From contig JANXXU010000007.1 in NCBI GenBank assembly GCA_025350465.1, positions 62,001 to 126,000 of the forward strand: a stretch of DNA of 64,000 nucleotides, in the 5' to 3' direction. The DNA comes from Alphaproteobacteria bacterium (GTDB lineage: Bacteria > Pseudomonadota > Alphaproteobacteria > Micropepsales > Micropepsaceae). The notes beneath the pieces are model-generated. The model did not search any database. It was not told the DNA's origin and was given only the letters and a program-made list of their open reading frames with translations. Positions within the stretch are counted from its first letter, which is position 1, and every line of letters starts with the position of its first letter. Shown in pieces: positions 1 to 9,314 of the stretch. The position numbers and the translations under genes are program-made.

Positions 1-1
1 G

Positions 2-490
2 GCAATTTACGATCTCATGCGCTGGGGTCCGACGAGCGCGAATTGCTCGCCCGCGCGCTTCGTCTTCGTGACGACGCCGGAAGCCAAGGAGCGGTTGAAG
101 CCGCATCTCCTGCCGGGAAACGTGGCCAAGGTGATGACAGCGCCGGTGACCGCGATCATCGGCTACGATCTGCATTTCTACGAAAAGCTTCCTCATTTGT
201 TTCCGCATACGGACGCGAAGAGCTGGTTCTTCGGTAATCACCCGCTGATCCAGACGACGGCGTTTCGCAACGGCACGCTGCAGGGCGCCTATTTCATGAT
301 GGCGGCGCGCTCGCTTGGACTCGATTGCGGTCCGATGTCGGGCTTCAACAACGAAGAGGTCGACAAGGCGTTCTTTCCCGAAGGTCACGTGAAGTCGAAC
401 TTCATCTGCGCCATCGGCACTGGCGACCCCTCCGGACTCTTCGGCCGCAGCCCGCGCCTGCCGTTCGATGAGGCATGCCGAGTCGTATGA
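2..490 (+). CDS. RutE/HadB-like nitroreductase family protein (5' truncated)
   Basis: C-terminal part of an FMN-dependent nitroreductase-fold oxidoreductase, of the subgroup that includes malonic semialdehyde reductase RutE. The reading frame is open from the first base, so the start lies outside the window; 162 residues are present and about 35 of the usual ~196 are missing. The subgroup signature [16 protein letters not shown] is near the visible N-terminus, followed by [13 protein letters not shown] and the helix [19 protein letters not shown]. No other pyrimidine-degradation gene is visible, so the substrate is uncertain; a general NAD(P)H reductase is equally possible. Its TGA overlaps the ATG of tsaB (ATGA). 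Confidence 0.85.
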   Translation, partial: AIYDLMRWGPTSANCSPARFVFVTTPEAKERLKPHLLPGNVAKVMTAPVTAIIGYDLHFYEKLPHLFPHTDAKSWFFGNHPLIQTTAFRNGTLQGAYFMMAARSLGLDCGPMSGFNNEEVDKAFFPEGHVKSNFICAIGTGDPSGLFGRSPRLPFDEACRVV

Positions 491-1158
491 GTGAAGGTGC
501 GGTCCTTGCGATCGACACAGCGTTCGGCCCGATCGGCATTGCGCTCTGTTCGAGCACCGGGGAGATGATCGCGAGCGAAATCGTGGCTGACGCGCTCGGC
601 ACCCAGGCCGAGAAGCTGCCGCCCCTGGTCGAGCAGATGTTCGCCAAAGCCCGGTTTGCGCCGAAGGGTCTGGCGCGGATCGCCGTGACCGTCGGTCCTG
701 GCGCTTTTACCGGCGTGCGCGTGGGGCTCGCGTTCGCTAAGGGCCTGGCCTTGGCGCTCAAGATTCCGCTGCTCGGCTTCACCACGCTCGAATGTCTGGC
801 GGCCCAGGCGCGTGCCGTGAAAGAGGGTGCAACAACCTACGCGAGCGTGATCGACGCGCGACGCGGCGAGTTTTACGCGCAAGGATTTGACGGGACGTTG
901 AAGACAGTTTTTGGTCCCAGCGTTATGAAGGCGAATGATTTGGCATTAGAGCTGGTGCGAGAACCGGGATCGCTGGTCGTCGCGGGAAGCGGTGCAGCGA
1001 TGATCGCCGATGATCTGAAGGGGCGGGAAGTGGAAGTGCTGGCGATAGAAATAGTTGACGCCCGTTTGCTTGTGCTCGCGGCTCGCGGCGCCGATCCGAG
1101 TGCTCATCCGCCTGTTCCATGTTATCTGCGCGTGCCGGATGCACGATTGCCGTCATGA
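487..1158 (+). CDS. tsaB: tRNA threonylcarbamoyladenosine biosynthesis protein TsaB
   Basis: Non-catalytic partner of TsaD in forming the t6A37 modification of ANN-decoding tRNAs; an ASKHA-fold protein acting in the cytoplasm. The 223-residue product has the N-terminal strand LAIDT and the family signature [11 protein letters not shown] at residues 70-80. The ATG at 487 is preferred over an upstream in-frame codon at 475 because it makes the common ATGA overlap with the previous stop. It also overlaps rimI by 4 bases. The tsaB-rimI pairing is common in proteobacteria and suggests translational coupling. Confidence 0.93.
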   Translation: MSEGAVLAIDTAFGPIGIALCSSTGEMIASEIVADALGTQAEKLPPLVEQMFAKARFAPKGLARIAVTVGPGAFTGVRVGLAFAKGLALALKIPLLGFTTLECLAAQARAVKEGATTYASVIDARRGEFYAQGFDGTLKTVFGPSVMKANDLALELVREPGSLVVAGSGAAMIADDLKGREVEVLAIEIVDARLLVLAARGADPSAHPPVPCYLRVPDARLPS

Positions 1159-1634
1159 GCACTCACAGACTTTGGCTCGCAACGCCCCTTGACGCAGCAA
1201 CGATGGCGGAGTTGCACAGGCCGGCGTTCGAAGACGCGTGGCCCGAGGAGGCGTTCGCGTCGCTTCTCTCGCGCGAGGAAGTGTTTGCGATCTTGGGGGC
1301 GGCCGGCAACGACCGCATGGCGCAAGGATTGGTCCTGATGCGCGCGGTTGCGGGGGAAGCGGAGGTCTTGACGATCTGTGTCGCCAACGACGCGCGGCGC
1401 GAGGGGATTGGCCAATCGTTGCTGATCGAAGCATGCAAGATTGCGCTGGCCCGTGGAGCCGATCATTTGTTTTTGGAGGTGGCTGACACCAATTTACCGG
1501 CAACGCGACTTTACCATAAGCTCGGTTTCAAGACCATCGGCCGGCGTGCCGCCTATTACCGGCAAGCGGATAACGCAGCGGACGCATTGGTGATGCGGCG
1601 TGAACTTGGACAGGCAAGACCCGAGGAAAATTAG
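1155..1634 (+). CDS. rimI: Ribosomal protein S18 alanine N-acetyltransferase RimI
   Basis: GNAT-fold acetyltransferase of 159 residues, expected to acetylate the N-terminal alanine of ribosomal protein S18 with acetyl-CoA. The acetyl-CoA pyrophosphate loop is RREGIG (81-86). The motif EVADTNLPATRLYHKLGF (108-125) holds the Glu, Asn and Tyr typical of RimI. The ATG at 1155 overlaps the tsaB stop as ATGA and gives the normal length. The pairing with tsaB supports RimI over another GNAT enzyme, but substrate choice cannot be read from sequence alone. Confidence 0.88.
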   Translation: MSTHRLWLATPLDAATMAELHRPAFEDAWPEEAFASLLSREEVFAILGAAGNDRMAQGLVLMRAVAGEAEVLTICVANDARREGIGQSLLIEACKIALARGADHLFLEVADTNLPATRLYHKLGFKTIGRRAAYYRQADNAADALVMRRELGQARPEEN

Positions 1635-1685
1635 GGCCTTCGTGCGCGCCTTTCGGCGGCTCGAGGAATCGACTAGAACAGGCGC

Positions 1686-2123
1686 ATGGATCGCATCGAG
1701 AAACTCTGCATCGAGAGAGGTTTAAGAATGACGGGACAGCGGCGCGTCATCGCGCGCGTGCTGTCGGAGTCGCATGACCATCCCGATGCCGAAGAAATGC
1801 ATCGCCGCGCCGCCGCGATCGATCCGCATATTTCGATCGCCACCGTCTATCGAACGGTCCGGTTACTCGAAGAAGCCGGCATCCTCGAGCGGCACGATTT
1901 CCGCGACGGCCGGGCGCGCTTCGAAGAGATGCGCGACGAGCACCACGACCACCTCATCGATGTTCAAAGCGGCAAGGTGATCGAGTTTCATAACGAGCAA
2001 ATCGAAGAGTTGCAGCGCTTCGTTGCCGAGACGCTCGGTTACAAGCTCGTCGATCACCGCCTTGAGCTTTACGGCGTGCCGCTCGAAGGCGACGGCGACG
2101 CGAAATCCAAGCGAAAGAAATAG
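1686..2123 (+). CDS. fur: Fur-family metalloregulator (Fur/Mur type)
   Basis: 145-residue Fur-family repressor. The winged-helix recognition segment ISIATVYRTVRLLEEAG spans about 49-65 and the regulatory metal site EHHDHLID spans 85-92. The structural zinc CxxC that usually follows the HHDH motif is replaced by VQSG; loss of these cysteines is typical of alphaproteobacterial Fur/Mur proteins, which respond to Mn or Fe. The basic C-terminus ends in KSKRKK. It stands after rimI with a 51-base gap and before an acyltransferase. It is separate from the second, broken Fur-family gene near 24.4 kb. Whether it senses iron or manganese cannot be decided here. Confidence 0.88.
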   Translation: MDRIEKLCIERGLRMTGQRRVIARVLSESHDHPDAEEMHRRAAAIDPHISIATVYRTVRLLEEAGILERHDFRDGRARFEEMRDEHHDHLIDVQSGKVIEFHNEQIEELQRFVAETLGYKLVDHRLELYGVPLEGDGDAKSKRKK

Positions 2124-2132
2124 CGTTCATCC

Positions 2133-2993
2133 ATGCGCACGATCAGAGCCGTCGGTATCGCTATTGCCTTCCTCACGCTGACATTCGGCATGATCCCGCT
2201 GCAATGGACGGCAGCGCGATTCAATTGGCCGATCAAGGACGTCATCCCGATCAAATATGCCCGCCTTCTCTGCCGGTTGATGGGTATCCGGATCGAGACA
2301 TTCGGGCGTCCGGTGCGCGATCGTGGTGTGTTCCTGGCGGCCAATCACACGTCCTATCTCGATATTCCGGTGCTGAGCGCCGTCATCCCTGTCTGTTTCG
2401 TTGCGAAGACGGAAGTTGCGAACTGGCCATTCTTCGGTACCCTCGCGCGTCTTTCCCGCACCGTGTTTGTCGAACGCGAACGCCGTTCGCGCACGGCCGA
2501 ACAGCGCGACCGTATTCGCGAGCGGCTCGAGGAAGGCGGAACGATCGTACTGTTTCCGGAAGGCACCTCGAGCGACGGTAACCGGGTTCTCAGTTTCAAG
2601 AGCGCGCTCTTGAGTGCTGCCGATGCAATGGTGAAGGGCGCCGACGGGCAGATGCGGCGCGTGATCGTCCAGCCGGTTTCGGTCGCATACACGCGCTTGC
2701 ATGGCATGCCGATGGGACGCGAGTTCCGGCCGTTTTTTGCCTGGTATGGCGACATGGATCTCGTGCCTCATCTCTGGGAGGTGTTCAGATTGGGGCCGGT
2801 GGATGTGATGGTGCATTACCATCCACCGATGACGGTCGATCAATTTCCGTCGCGCAAGGAGCTGGCGGCCGAGTGCGAGCGCTTGGTCACCGCAGGCGTG
2901 TCGCATGCACTTGCCGGCCGCCCCGGTGCGGTCGGCCCGGCTTACGAAGACGATCGGCCCATCATCGACGGCACCGGGCTCAAGGTTGCTTGA
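2133..2993 (+). CDS. 1-acyl-sn-glycerol-3-phosphate acyltransferase (PlsC family)
   Basis: Membrane-associated lysophospholipid acyltransferase of 286 residues that would convert lysophosphatidate to phosphatidate, or acylate a related lysolipid. A hydrophobic N-terminal segment spans about 5-25. The catalytic HX4D motif is NHTSYLD (71-77), the glycerophosphate-binding region includes VFVERERRSR (111-120), and the third motif is FPEGTSSDG (141-149). The gene begins 9 bases after fur and may share its transcript. Alphaproteobacteria often carry several paralogues (PlsC or ornithine-lipid OlsA); the acceptor cannot be assigned. Confidence 0.88.
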   Translation: MRTIRAVGIAIAFLTLTFGMIPLQWTAARFNWPIKDVIPIKYARLLCRLMGIRIETFGRPVRDRGVFLAANHTSYLDIPVLSAVIPVCFVAKTEVANWPFFGTLARLSRTVFVERERRSRTAEQRDRIRERLEEGGTIVLFPEGTSSDGNRVLSFKSALLSAADAMVKGADGQMRRVIVQPVSVAYTRLHGMPMGREFRPFFAWYGDMDLVPHLWEVFRLGPVDVMVHYHPPMTVDQFPSRKELAAECERLVTAGVSHALAGRPGAVGPAYEDDRPIIDGTGLKVA

Positions 2994-3057
2994 GTTTGCG
3001 CGGAGGCGGGCTCATAAGACCGACGACGACGGGGAAGGCAACAGCCTCTAGCAATTC

Positions 3058-4410
3058 GTGACGCGCAAACTCTTCATCAAGACCTATGGCTGCCAGATGA
3101 ATGCGTATGACTCCGCGCGGATCGCGGACGTCATGGCACCGCACGGCTACAGCCTCGTGGACGATGCGATGGGCGCGGATATGATCGTGCTCAACACCTG
3201 TCACATCCGCGAAAAAGCAGCGGAGAAAGTCTACTCGGAGCTCGGCCGCTTGCGCGGCGTCAAGGAAGCGCGAGCGGCTCAGGGCAGCCACTTGCTCATC
3301 GCGGTCGCCGGATGTGTTGCGCAGGCTGAGGGTGCGGAGATCATTGCGCGAGCGCCGCTGGTCGACATCGTCGTCGGACCGCAGGTCTATCACCGCCTGC
3401 CGGAGATGGTCGCCAAGATCGACCGTGGCGCGGCACAAGCTTTGGACACCGAGTTTCCGGCGATCGACAAGTTCGACAATTTGCCCGAGACGAAAAGCGC
3501 GCCGGGACCGAGTGCCTTTCTTACGGTGCAAGAAGGCTGCGACAAGTTCTGTACGTTCTGTGTCGTGCCCTATACGCGCGGTGCCGAGTATTCGCGGCCG
3601 GTGGCGCAGATCGAAGTGGAGGCGCGCCACCTCGCAGACTTGGGCGTCAAGGAACTCACGCTGTTGGGGCAGAACGTCAACGCCTATCACGGCGTCGGGC
3701 CGGACGGGGAGATTTGGGGATTGGGGCGCCTCATTCGGCGCCTTGCCAAAATCGACGGTCTTTTGCGCTTGCGCTACATGACCAGTCATCCGCGCGACAT
3801 GGACGACGATCTGATCGCAACGCACGCCGACGAAGCAAAGCTGATGCCGTATCTTCATCTGCCGGTGCAGTCGGGATCGGACCAAGTGCTTGAGGCGATG
3901 AATCGCGGACACACGGTCGACGATTACAAGCGCCTTGCCGATCGTATTCGCCGGGCGCGTAGCGACATCATGTTGTCATCCGATTTCATCGTCGGGTTTC
4001 CAGGCGAGACAGACGCAGATTTCCAGGCCACGATGTCGCTCGTGCGCGAAATCGGATATGCGCAGGCATTCTCGTTCAAGTATTCGCCGCGGCCGGGCAC
4101 GCCGGCCGCCTGCGCCAGAAAGCAAATCGCGGACGACACCAAGGCGGAGCGCTTGAGTGCGCTGCAAGATTTGCTGCGCGAGCAAAGCGATGCTTTTGCG
4201 CGGCGTTGTGTCGGCGAAGCAATCGATGTGCTTTTTGAACGCCCGGGTCGCCACGCGGGGCAACTGGTCGGACGCAGCCCCTATCTGCAAGCCGTGCACG
4301 CCCGAGCCCCAGACACTCTCATCGGGCAGGTCAAGCGTGTGCGGATAACGGAGGTGAAAACGAACAGCTTGGCCGGCGAGCTGTCTCAGCCGTGCGCGGT
4401 GGTGAATTGA
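3058..4410 (+). CDS. miaB: tRNA-2-methylthio-N6-dimethylallyladenosine synthase MiaB
   Basis: Radical-SAM methylthiotransferase that adds the 2-methylthio group to i6A37 in tRNA. The 450-residue protein has the N-terminal cluster-binding domain with Cys12 ([11 protein letters not shown]), Cys48 (LNTCHIR) and Cys86 (AGCVAQ). The radical-SAM CxxxCxxC is at 161/165/168 ([10 protein letters not shown]), and a TRAM domain fills roughly the last 70 residues. The start is GTG at 3058. It opens an overlapping run with phoH, ybeY, corC and lnt, an order usual in Hyphomicrobiales. Confidence 0.95.
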   Translation: MTRKLFIKTYGCQMNAYDSARIADVMAPHGYSLVDDAMGADMIVLNTCHIREKAAEKVYSELGRLRGVKEARAAQGSHLLIAVAGCVAQAEGAEIIARAPLVDIVVGPQVYHRLPEMVAKIDRGAAQALDTEFPAIDKFDNLPETKSAPGPSAFLTVQEGCDKFCTFCVVPYTRGAEYSRPVAQIEVEARHLADLGVKELTLLGQNVNAYHGVGPDGEIWGLGRLIRRLAKIDGLLRLRYMTSHPRDMDDDLIATHADEAKLMPYLHLPVQSGSDQVLEAMNRGHTVDDYKRLADRIRRARSDIMLSSDFIVGFPGETDADFQATMSLVREIGYAQAFSFKYSPRPGTPAACARKQIADDTKAERLSALQDLLREQSDAFARRCVGEAIDVLFERPGRHAGQLVGRSPYLQAVHARAPDTLIGQVKRVRITEVKTNSLAGELSQPCAVVN

Positions 4411-5399
4411 CCAGCCGCGGAAAAAAAGACCACGGCAATGGCGCAGCCATGGCGCTTGAATTCGGCGACAACGCCGTACTCGCCCGGGTGGTTGGACCGC
4501 ACAATCGGCACCTCGCGGAGATCGAGCGCAAACTGTCGGTCGAAATTGCACATCGCGGCAATCGCCTGACGGTGAAGGGACCGGCACACGCGCGCGCGCA
4601 CGCAGGCCAAGTTTTGCGCGATCTCTATCAGCACGCGGAGCGCGGCAACGACGTCGCCAATGCCGACATCGACAGCGCCGTTCGCCTCGGGCTCGAGGGC
4701 GCGAGATCGAGTGGCGATGGGATCAGCGTCGCCACGCCCAAGCGGATCATTCGACCGCGCACAAAAAACCAAGCGCGCTATCTCGAAGCGCTGCTCGAGA
4801 ATGATTTGGTGTTGGGTCTCGGCCCCGCCGGGACCGGCAAGACATATTTGGCGGTTGCTGTCGGCGTCATGATGTTGGCGCGGGGGCAGGTCGAACGGCT
4901 GATCTTGTCGCGGCCAGCCGTCGAAGCCGGGGAACGCTTGGGCTTCCTTCCGGGCGACATGAAGGAAAAAGTCGATCCTTATCTCCAACCGCTCTACGAC
5001 GCACTGCGGGACATGCTGCCGGCGGAGCAAATCGAACGGCGAATGGAGATCGGCGAGATCGAGGTCGCGCCGCTTGCCTTCATGCGCGGGCGAACGCTCG
5101 CCAATTGCTTCGTCATCTTGGACGAAGCGCAGAACTCGACGACGCAGCAGATGAAGATGTTTCTGACGCGCCTCGGCGAGAATGCGCGCATGGCGGTGAC
5201 CGGCGATCCGACACAAACCGATCTGCCCTTGGCGCAACCGTCGGGTTTGAACGAGGCGCGCGCGATCCTCGGGAATGTCGAAGGCGTAGCGCTGGTCGAA
5301 TTCGGCGAAGAGGACGTGGTGCGTCACCCCCTCGTGCGCCGCATCGTGCGCGCCTACGCAGCCCATGACGCGAGCCGCACGGACAAGCGCCGGCCCTGA
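4392..5399 (+). CDS. PhoH family P-loop ATPase (YbeZ type)
   Basis: Cytoplasmic nucleotide-binding protein of the PhoH/YbeZ family, a predicted RNA-linked ATPase usually encoded beside ybeY. A KH-like N-terminal segment precedes the P-loop GPAGTGKT (144-151, from the GTG start) and the Walker [10 protein letters not shown] (240-248). The start is uncertain: GTG 4392, TTG 4407 (overlapping the miaB stop) or ATG 4449 are all in frame. It ends one base inside ybeY (TGATG). The YbeZ-YbeY pair is thought to work together in ribosome and RNA quality control; the exact biochemistry is not settled. Confidence 0.92.
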   Translation: MRGGELTSRGKKDHGNGAAMALEFGDNAVLARVVGPHNRHLAEIERKLSVEIAHRGNRLTVKGPAHARAHAGQVLRDLYQHAERGNDVANADIDSAVRLGLEGARSSGDGISVATPKRIIRPRTKNQARYLEALLENDLVLGLGPAGTGKTYLAVAVGVMMLARGQVERLILSRPAVEAGERLGFLPGDMKEKVDPYLQPLYDALRDMLPAEQIERRMEIGEIEVAPLAFMRGRTLANCFVILDEAQNSTTQQMKMFLTRLGENARMAVTGDPTQTDLPLAQPSGLNEARAILGNVEGVALVEFGEEDVVRHPLVRRIVRAYAAHDASRTDKRRP

Positions 5400-5881
5400 T
5401 GAGACGATCTAAGATCGAGTTGACGATCGCCGTTGAGCATCCGGCGTGGCGAAATAAGTGGCCGTCGCTGCGTAGAGATGCTTCGCGCCTGCTTGCGACA
5501 GCGGCTGCTCACCCCGATCTCAAGGCGAAGGCGCATGGCGTCGTTGCTCTCGTCCTCACAAACGATCAGGCCCTGCGCCGGCTAAATCGTCAGTTTCGCG
5601 GCAAAGACCGGCCAACGAACGTGCTTTCCTTCGAGGATCAAACCGAGCCCCTCGGTGGAATTGCCGTCGCTTATGAGACCGTTGCGGCCGAATGTCGAGA
5701 ACAGGGTAAGGTTTTTGTTAACCATGCCAAGCATATGATTTTGCATGGCTTTCTACATCTGTTGGGACATGACCATACCACCAAGGGCGAGGCGCGCTTG
5801 ATGGAACAAGTCGAAATCGCCATCCTAAGGGGCGTGGGCATCCCCAACCCCTACGTGATCGAGACGAAGTCGAGTGCCTGA
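5399..5881 (+). CDS. ybeY: Endoribonuclease YbeY (16S rRNA maturation)
   Basis: Single-strand-specific zinc metallo-endoribonuclease involved in 16S rRNA 3'-end maturation and ribosome quality control. The zinc site HGFLHLLGHDH lies at 116-126 (His116, His120, His126), and the conserved RPTNVLSFE is at 71-79. At 160 residues it is of normal length. The ATG shares its A with the phoH stop, and the next gene starts 8 bases before the ybeY stop, so translation is probably coupled through phoH-ybeY-corC. Confidence 0.94.
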   Translation: MRRSKIELTIAVEHPAWRNKWPSLRRDASRLLATAAAHPDLKAKAHGVVALVLTNDQALRRLNRQFRGKDRPTNVLSFEDQTEPLGGIAVAYETVAAECREQGKVFVNHAKHMILHGFLHLLGHDHTTKGEARLMEQVEIAILRGVGIPNPYVIETKSSA

Positions 5882-6866
5882 GAACGCGCCGGGCGGCAAA
5901 GCCGCGCCGGACCAAATCCCCGACCGACCTTCGACCTGGTTTGAAAACGCCATGGCGACACTGCGCTCGCTGCTGCGCGGGCGGACGGACGTCGTCAAGC
6001 TGCGCGAGAGCCTTGAGGGGATCATCGAAGAAAGCGAAGGGACCGACCGCGAGCTTGCGCGCGAAGAGCGCTCGATGCTGCTGAACCTTCTCAATTTCGG
6101 CGAGCTCAAAGTCATCGACGTCATGGTGCCGCGCGCGGACATCGTCGCTGTCGAGGTCGACACGCCGCTCAACGAACTCGTGCGAATCTTCCGCGATGCG
6201 CAGCACTCGCGTCTGCCCGTCTATCGCGATACTCTCGATAATCCGATCGGTATGGTCCACATCAAAGAGTTGATCGGGCTTGCGGTGCCGGAAGACGGAA
6301 CGCGGCGCCCGACCTCGATTTCGGACGTGCGACGCGACGTCTTGTTCGTGCCACCGTCGATGCCGGTCGTCGATTTGCTGGTCAAAATGCAAGCTACGCG
6401 AATTCATATGGCACTCGTTATCGACGAATACGGCGGAACCGACGGGCTCGTTTCGATCGAGGATTTGGTCGAGCAGATCGTCGGCGAGATCGAGGACGAA
6501 CACGATACCGACGAGCGCGCGATGTTGGTCGCACGCAAAGACGGCGGCTTCGAAGCGAGCGCGCGCACGCCGCGCGAAGAGGTGGAGAAGGCGGTGGGCT
6601 TCCCCCTGGTCAACGAAGAACAAGCCGAGGAGATCGATACGTTGGCCGGGCTGGTGTTTTCGCTCGTCGGCCGGGTGCCGCAGCGAGGCGAAATCCTGAT
6701 TCACCCAGCGGGCGTAGAATTCGAAGTGCTCGACGCCGATCCGCGCCGTCTGAAGCGTTTGCGCATTCGGGCGACGAAGCCGAAGGACGGGCAGGAAGCG
6801 AAATCCGACGCCGCGCCCACAAAATCCGAGCAATCCCGCGCGCCGACGGCCGTTGTGAATGGCTGA
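5874..6866 (+). CDS. CorC/TlyC-type CBS-domain protein (hemolysin family)
   Basis: 330-residue cytosolic protein with two CBS domains and a C-terminal CorC/HlyC (transporter-associated) domain, without transmembrane segments. CBS1 begins near VMVPRADIVAVEVDTP and CBS2 near FVPPSMPVVDLLVKM, followed by the conserved DEYGGTDGLVSIEDLVEQI. The C-terminal domain includes FEASARTPREEVEKAVGFPL. The start is GTG at 5874 inside ybeY. The short CorC form next to lnt is linked to Mg/Co homeostasis in enterobacteria; the role here is inferred from family and position. Confidence 0.9.
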   Translation: MPENAPGGKAAPDQIPDRPSTWFENAMATLRSLLRGRTDVVKLRESLEGIIEESEGTDRELAREERSMLLNLLNFGELKVIDVMVPRADIVAVEVDTPLNELVRIFRDAQHSRLPVYRDTLDNPIGMVHIKELIGLAVPEDGTRRPTSISDVRRDVLFVPPSMPVVDLLVKMQATRIHMALVIDEYGGTDGLVSIEDLVEQIVGEIEDEHDTDERAMLVARKDGGFEASARTPREEVEKAVGFPLVNEEQAEEIDTLAGLVFSLVGRVPQRGEILIHPAGVEFEVLDADPRRLKRLRIRATKPKDGQEAKSDAAPTKSEQSRAPTAVVNG

Positions 6867-8469
6867 GACGGGGGTATTCGGGCAATGGCAAGAACGCCTT
6901 GCCGTGCCGATCGCGAATATTGCCGCGCGCCTGCGACCACTCTCGACCTGGCAACGTCTCTTTGCCGCGGTGATTGCCGGTGGCGTTTCAGCGCTAGCGC
7001 AAGCGCCCTTCTATCTCTGGCCCCTGATCTTTCTGACGCTGCCGACGCTCGTCTGGTTGATTGACGCTACCGGTGCCGCGCGTCGGCGGTGGATCGCGGC
7101 GGGGCAAATCGGCTGGGCGTTCGGCTTCGGTTACTTTTTGATCGGCCTGCATTGGGAAGCCTACGCCTTTCTCGTCGATGCCAAGGCGCACGCTTGGCTG
7201 CTGCCGTTTGTGGCCATTCTTCTGCCCGGCGGCTTGGGCTTTTTTTTCGCCGCGCCGGCTGCGCTGTCTTCTCAATTCTGGTCGAACAGCTGGCCACGGA
7301 TATTGGTGCTCGCCGCGAGCCTTTCCCTGTTTGAATGGTTGCGCGGCCATATTTTGACAGGCTTTCCCTGGAATCTGTTCGGCTACGCATGGAGCGGCTC
7401 GGACGCGATGATCCAAGGCGCCTCGCTCTTTGGAATCTATGCGCTGAGTCTGACTACAATCGTCGCCGGCGCCGGTCCTGCCGCAGTTGTGCAGGCGGAC
7501 GGCAGGGGTCCTCAGGCGCTCTGGCCGATCTTTGTCAGTTCGGTCATGCTTGTTGCGTTGTTCGGCTTCGGTGCTTGGCGCCTGCCACCCGGCGCGATGC
7601 CGAGCGTCGACGGCGTGGCACTTCGGATCGTGCAGCCTGACGTCCCGCAGAGCGAGAAATGGCGGGATGATCTTTTCCTACGCAATTGGCGTGATCTGAT
7701 TGATTTGACGCGTGCGCCCGGACTTGAGACGCGTACGCATGTCATTTGGCCCGAAGCTGCGCCGCCATTGCTCCTGGTCAACGAGCCCGAAGCGCTCAAG
7801 GTGCTGGGGGACGTTCTGCCGGACAACGCCATTCTGCTGACCGGAACGATCCGTCGCGAGACGGCGCAACCACGCAACCGTTATTTCAACAGTATGGCGG
7901 TCATCGACGGCAAAGGGCGCGTGCTTGCCACCTACGACAAGGCGCATTTGGTGCCGTTCGGAGAATATATGCCGCTTCAGACCCTGATGGACTCGCTCGG
8001 CATCACCAAAATCACTGGTGGTCCAGGCGGATTTTCGGTCGGTCTCGGGGCCAAAACGCTGACGTTGCCGTCAGGACCGCCAGTCGGCCCTTTGATTTGC
8101 TATGAAATAATTTTTCCAGCTGCGGTCGTCGATCCAGCGGCGCGCCCGCAATGGCTGGTCAACATGACGGATGATTCGTGGTTCGGTCCTTGGGTTGGGC
8201 CTTACCAGCATTTGGGAATTGCCCGCGTCCGGGCGGTCGAGGAAGGCTTGCCAGTCGCGCGAGCGGCCAATACCGGCGTCTCGGCGATCATTGACCCCTA
8301 CGGTCGCATCGTTGCTTCACTCGATTTGAACGAACGTGGAATCATCGACGGCATATTGCCCAAAGCATTGCCGGAGACTTTCTACGGTCGATTTGGAGAC
8401 CTTTTGTTTTTCGTTTTTTTGCTCTTGACAGCAATTGTTGGCGTCATTCCGCGTCCCGTTACGCGATAA
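6859..8469 (+). CDS. lnt: Apolipoprotein N-acyltransferase Lnt
   Basis: Inner-membrane enzyme that adds the third acyl chain to the N-terminal cysteine of lipoproteins, using phospholipid as donor. The 536 residues comprise an N-terminal multi-span domain and a periplasmic nitrilase domain with the catalytic triad Glu299 (VIWPEAAPP), Lys361 (YDKAHLVPFGEYMPL) and Cys414 (PLICYEIIFP). A last membrane helix lies near the C-terminus (LLFFVFLLLTAIVGVI). It overlaps the upstream gene by 8 bases and ends the miaB-lnt run. Confidence 0.96.
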   Translation: MAETGVFGQWQERLAVPIANIAARLRPLSTWQRLFAAVIAGGVSALAQAPFYLWPLIFLTLPTLVWLIDATGAARRRWIAAGQIGWAFGFGYFLIGLHWEAYAFLVDAKAHAWLLPFVAILLPGGLGFFFAAPAALSSQFWSNSWPRILVLAASLSLFEWLRGHILTGFPWNLFGYAWSGSDAMIQGASLFGIYALSLTTIVAGAGPAAVVQADGRGPQALWPIFVSSVMLVALFGFGAWRLPPGAMPSVDGVALRIVQPDVPQSEKWRDDLFLRNWRDLIDLTRAPGLETRTHVIWPEAAPPLLLVNEPEALKVLGDVLPDNAILLTGTIRRETAQPRNRYFNSMAVIDGKGRVLATYDKAHLVPFGEYMPLQTLMDSLGITKITGGPGGFSVGLGAKTLTLPSGPPVGPLICYEIIFPAAVVDPAARPQWLVNMTDDSWFGPWVGPYQHLGIARVRAVEEGLPVARAANTGVSAIIDPYGRIVASLDLNERGIIDGILPKALPETFYGRFGDLLFFVFLLLTAIVGVIPRPVTR

Positions 8470-8740
8470 GACTGTTGACCATTACAACTTTGTCGCATTA
8501 AGTGAGTGTCAGAGCCAGGATCCGGCAGCTGGGGCTGAGATCGAGTGGTCGGTGCGTATCGAAGAGGGCGATATGCGCCGCAAGCGGCCCCTGCAGCTAT
8601 CGGTGTACGTGCAGGCATGGGCGGGGCAAGGCCGACTCTAAAGCGGCCACACTTAAGAGCGCAAACGGGCGCGAACGGATACCGGCCGAAACCGGGGGTA
8701 TCTGGTGGTGTCCTTGTCAGTCGAGTTCAGGAGAGTCCCC
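8470..8740 (+). other. Leader/intergenic region between lnt and the XRE regulator
   Basis: 271 bases with no convincing gene. A possible promoter begins with TTGACC at 8475-8480 followed 16 bases later by the weak -10 ATTAAG at 8497-8502. Close to the downstream gene is an inverted repeat GATACC (8678-8683) / GGTATC (8697-8702) enclosing a GGCC...CCGG core. An AGGAG ribosome-binding site at 8729-8733 stands 7 bases before the TTG at 8741. Short open frames here lack family features and are judged spurious. Confidence 0.4.
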
Positions 8741-9238
8741 TTGGCCAAAAAACAGCCCAGTTCTATCGACGCCCATGTCGGCAGCCGCGTTCGCTTACGT
8801 CGGATGCTCATCGGAATGAGCCAGGAAAAGCTCGGAGAGCTTCTCGGTCTCACGTTCCAACAAGTGCAAAAATACGAAAAGGGAGCCAACCGTATCGGTG
8901 CAAGCCGCCTTTTCGACATTTCGCAGATTCTTGCCGTGCCCGTGTCGTACTTCTTCGATGACGTGCCTGCGGAAGTTGCTGCCCAGCATCGTTTGTCGAG
9001 CGGCAATGGAAACGGCAACGCTCATGGCAACGGACACTACAAGGACCTGGAGTCCGGGCCCCACATGATGGAGTTCGTGTCCAGCGCGGAAGGCTTTCAG
9101 CTCATTCGCGCCTACACGAAGATCACCGATCCGCGCGTGCGCAAGCGTGTGCTCGATCTGGTGAAATCGCTGACCGGCGACGAAGAGGTGGTTCGTGATT
9201 TCCACGTCATCGACACGCGTGAAGCCGCGCGTGCTTGA
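8741..9238 (+). CDS. XRE-family transcriptional regulator upstream of metK
   Basis: 165-residue DNA-binding protein with an N-terminal Cro/CI-type helix-turn-helix (VGSRVRLRRMLIGMSQEKLG, then LTFQQVQKYEKGANRI and LFDISQILAVPVSYFF). This is the compact XRE regulator found before metK in many Hyphomicrobiales. A Gly/Asn/His-rich linker (GNGNGNAHGNGHY) joins it to an alpha-helical C-terminus with TKITDPRVRKRVLDLVKSL. I place the start at TTG 8741 because an AGGAG site lies 7 bases upstream; GTG 8705 is an in-frame alternative with no such site. The regulon cannot be told from this sequence. Confidence 0.87.
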   Translation: MAKKQPSSIDAHVGSRVRLRRMLIGMSQEKLGELLGLTFQQVQKYEKGANRIGASRLFDISQILAVPVSYFFDDVPAEVAAQHRLSSGNGNGNAHGNGHYKDLESGPHMMEFVSSAEGFQLIRAYTKITDPRVRKRVLDLVKSLTGDEEVVRDFHVIDTREAARA

Positions 9239-9276
9239 CGCAGTGGTCCAAGCCTGACAGAAAGCCGCGCTTTCTC

Positions 9277-9301
9277 GGGCCGCACTCCGGCGGCCCGTTT
9301 T
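9277..9301 (+). terminator. Rho-independent terminator between the XRE gene and metK
   Basis: GGGCCG (9277-9282), an 8-base loop and CGGCCC (9291-9296) form a 6-bp all-GC stem followed by GTTTTA. A second perfect inverted repeat, AGAAAGC-CGC-GCTTTCT (9259-9275), lies directly upstream, so this 76-base gap holds two consecutive hairpins. Termination here would separate the regulator from metK, or attenuate read-through. I do not recognise a SAM riboswitch fold. Confidence 0.6.
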
Positions 9302-9314
9302 AGGGGAGGGCGGC

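Noticed and set aside
9239..9314. SAM or SAH riboswitch before metK
   Set aside because: The gap is short and consists of two simple hairpins; no pseudoknot or known core could be recognised.
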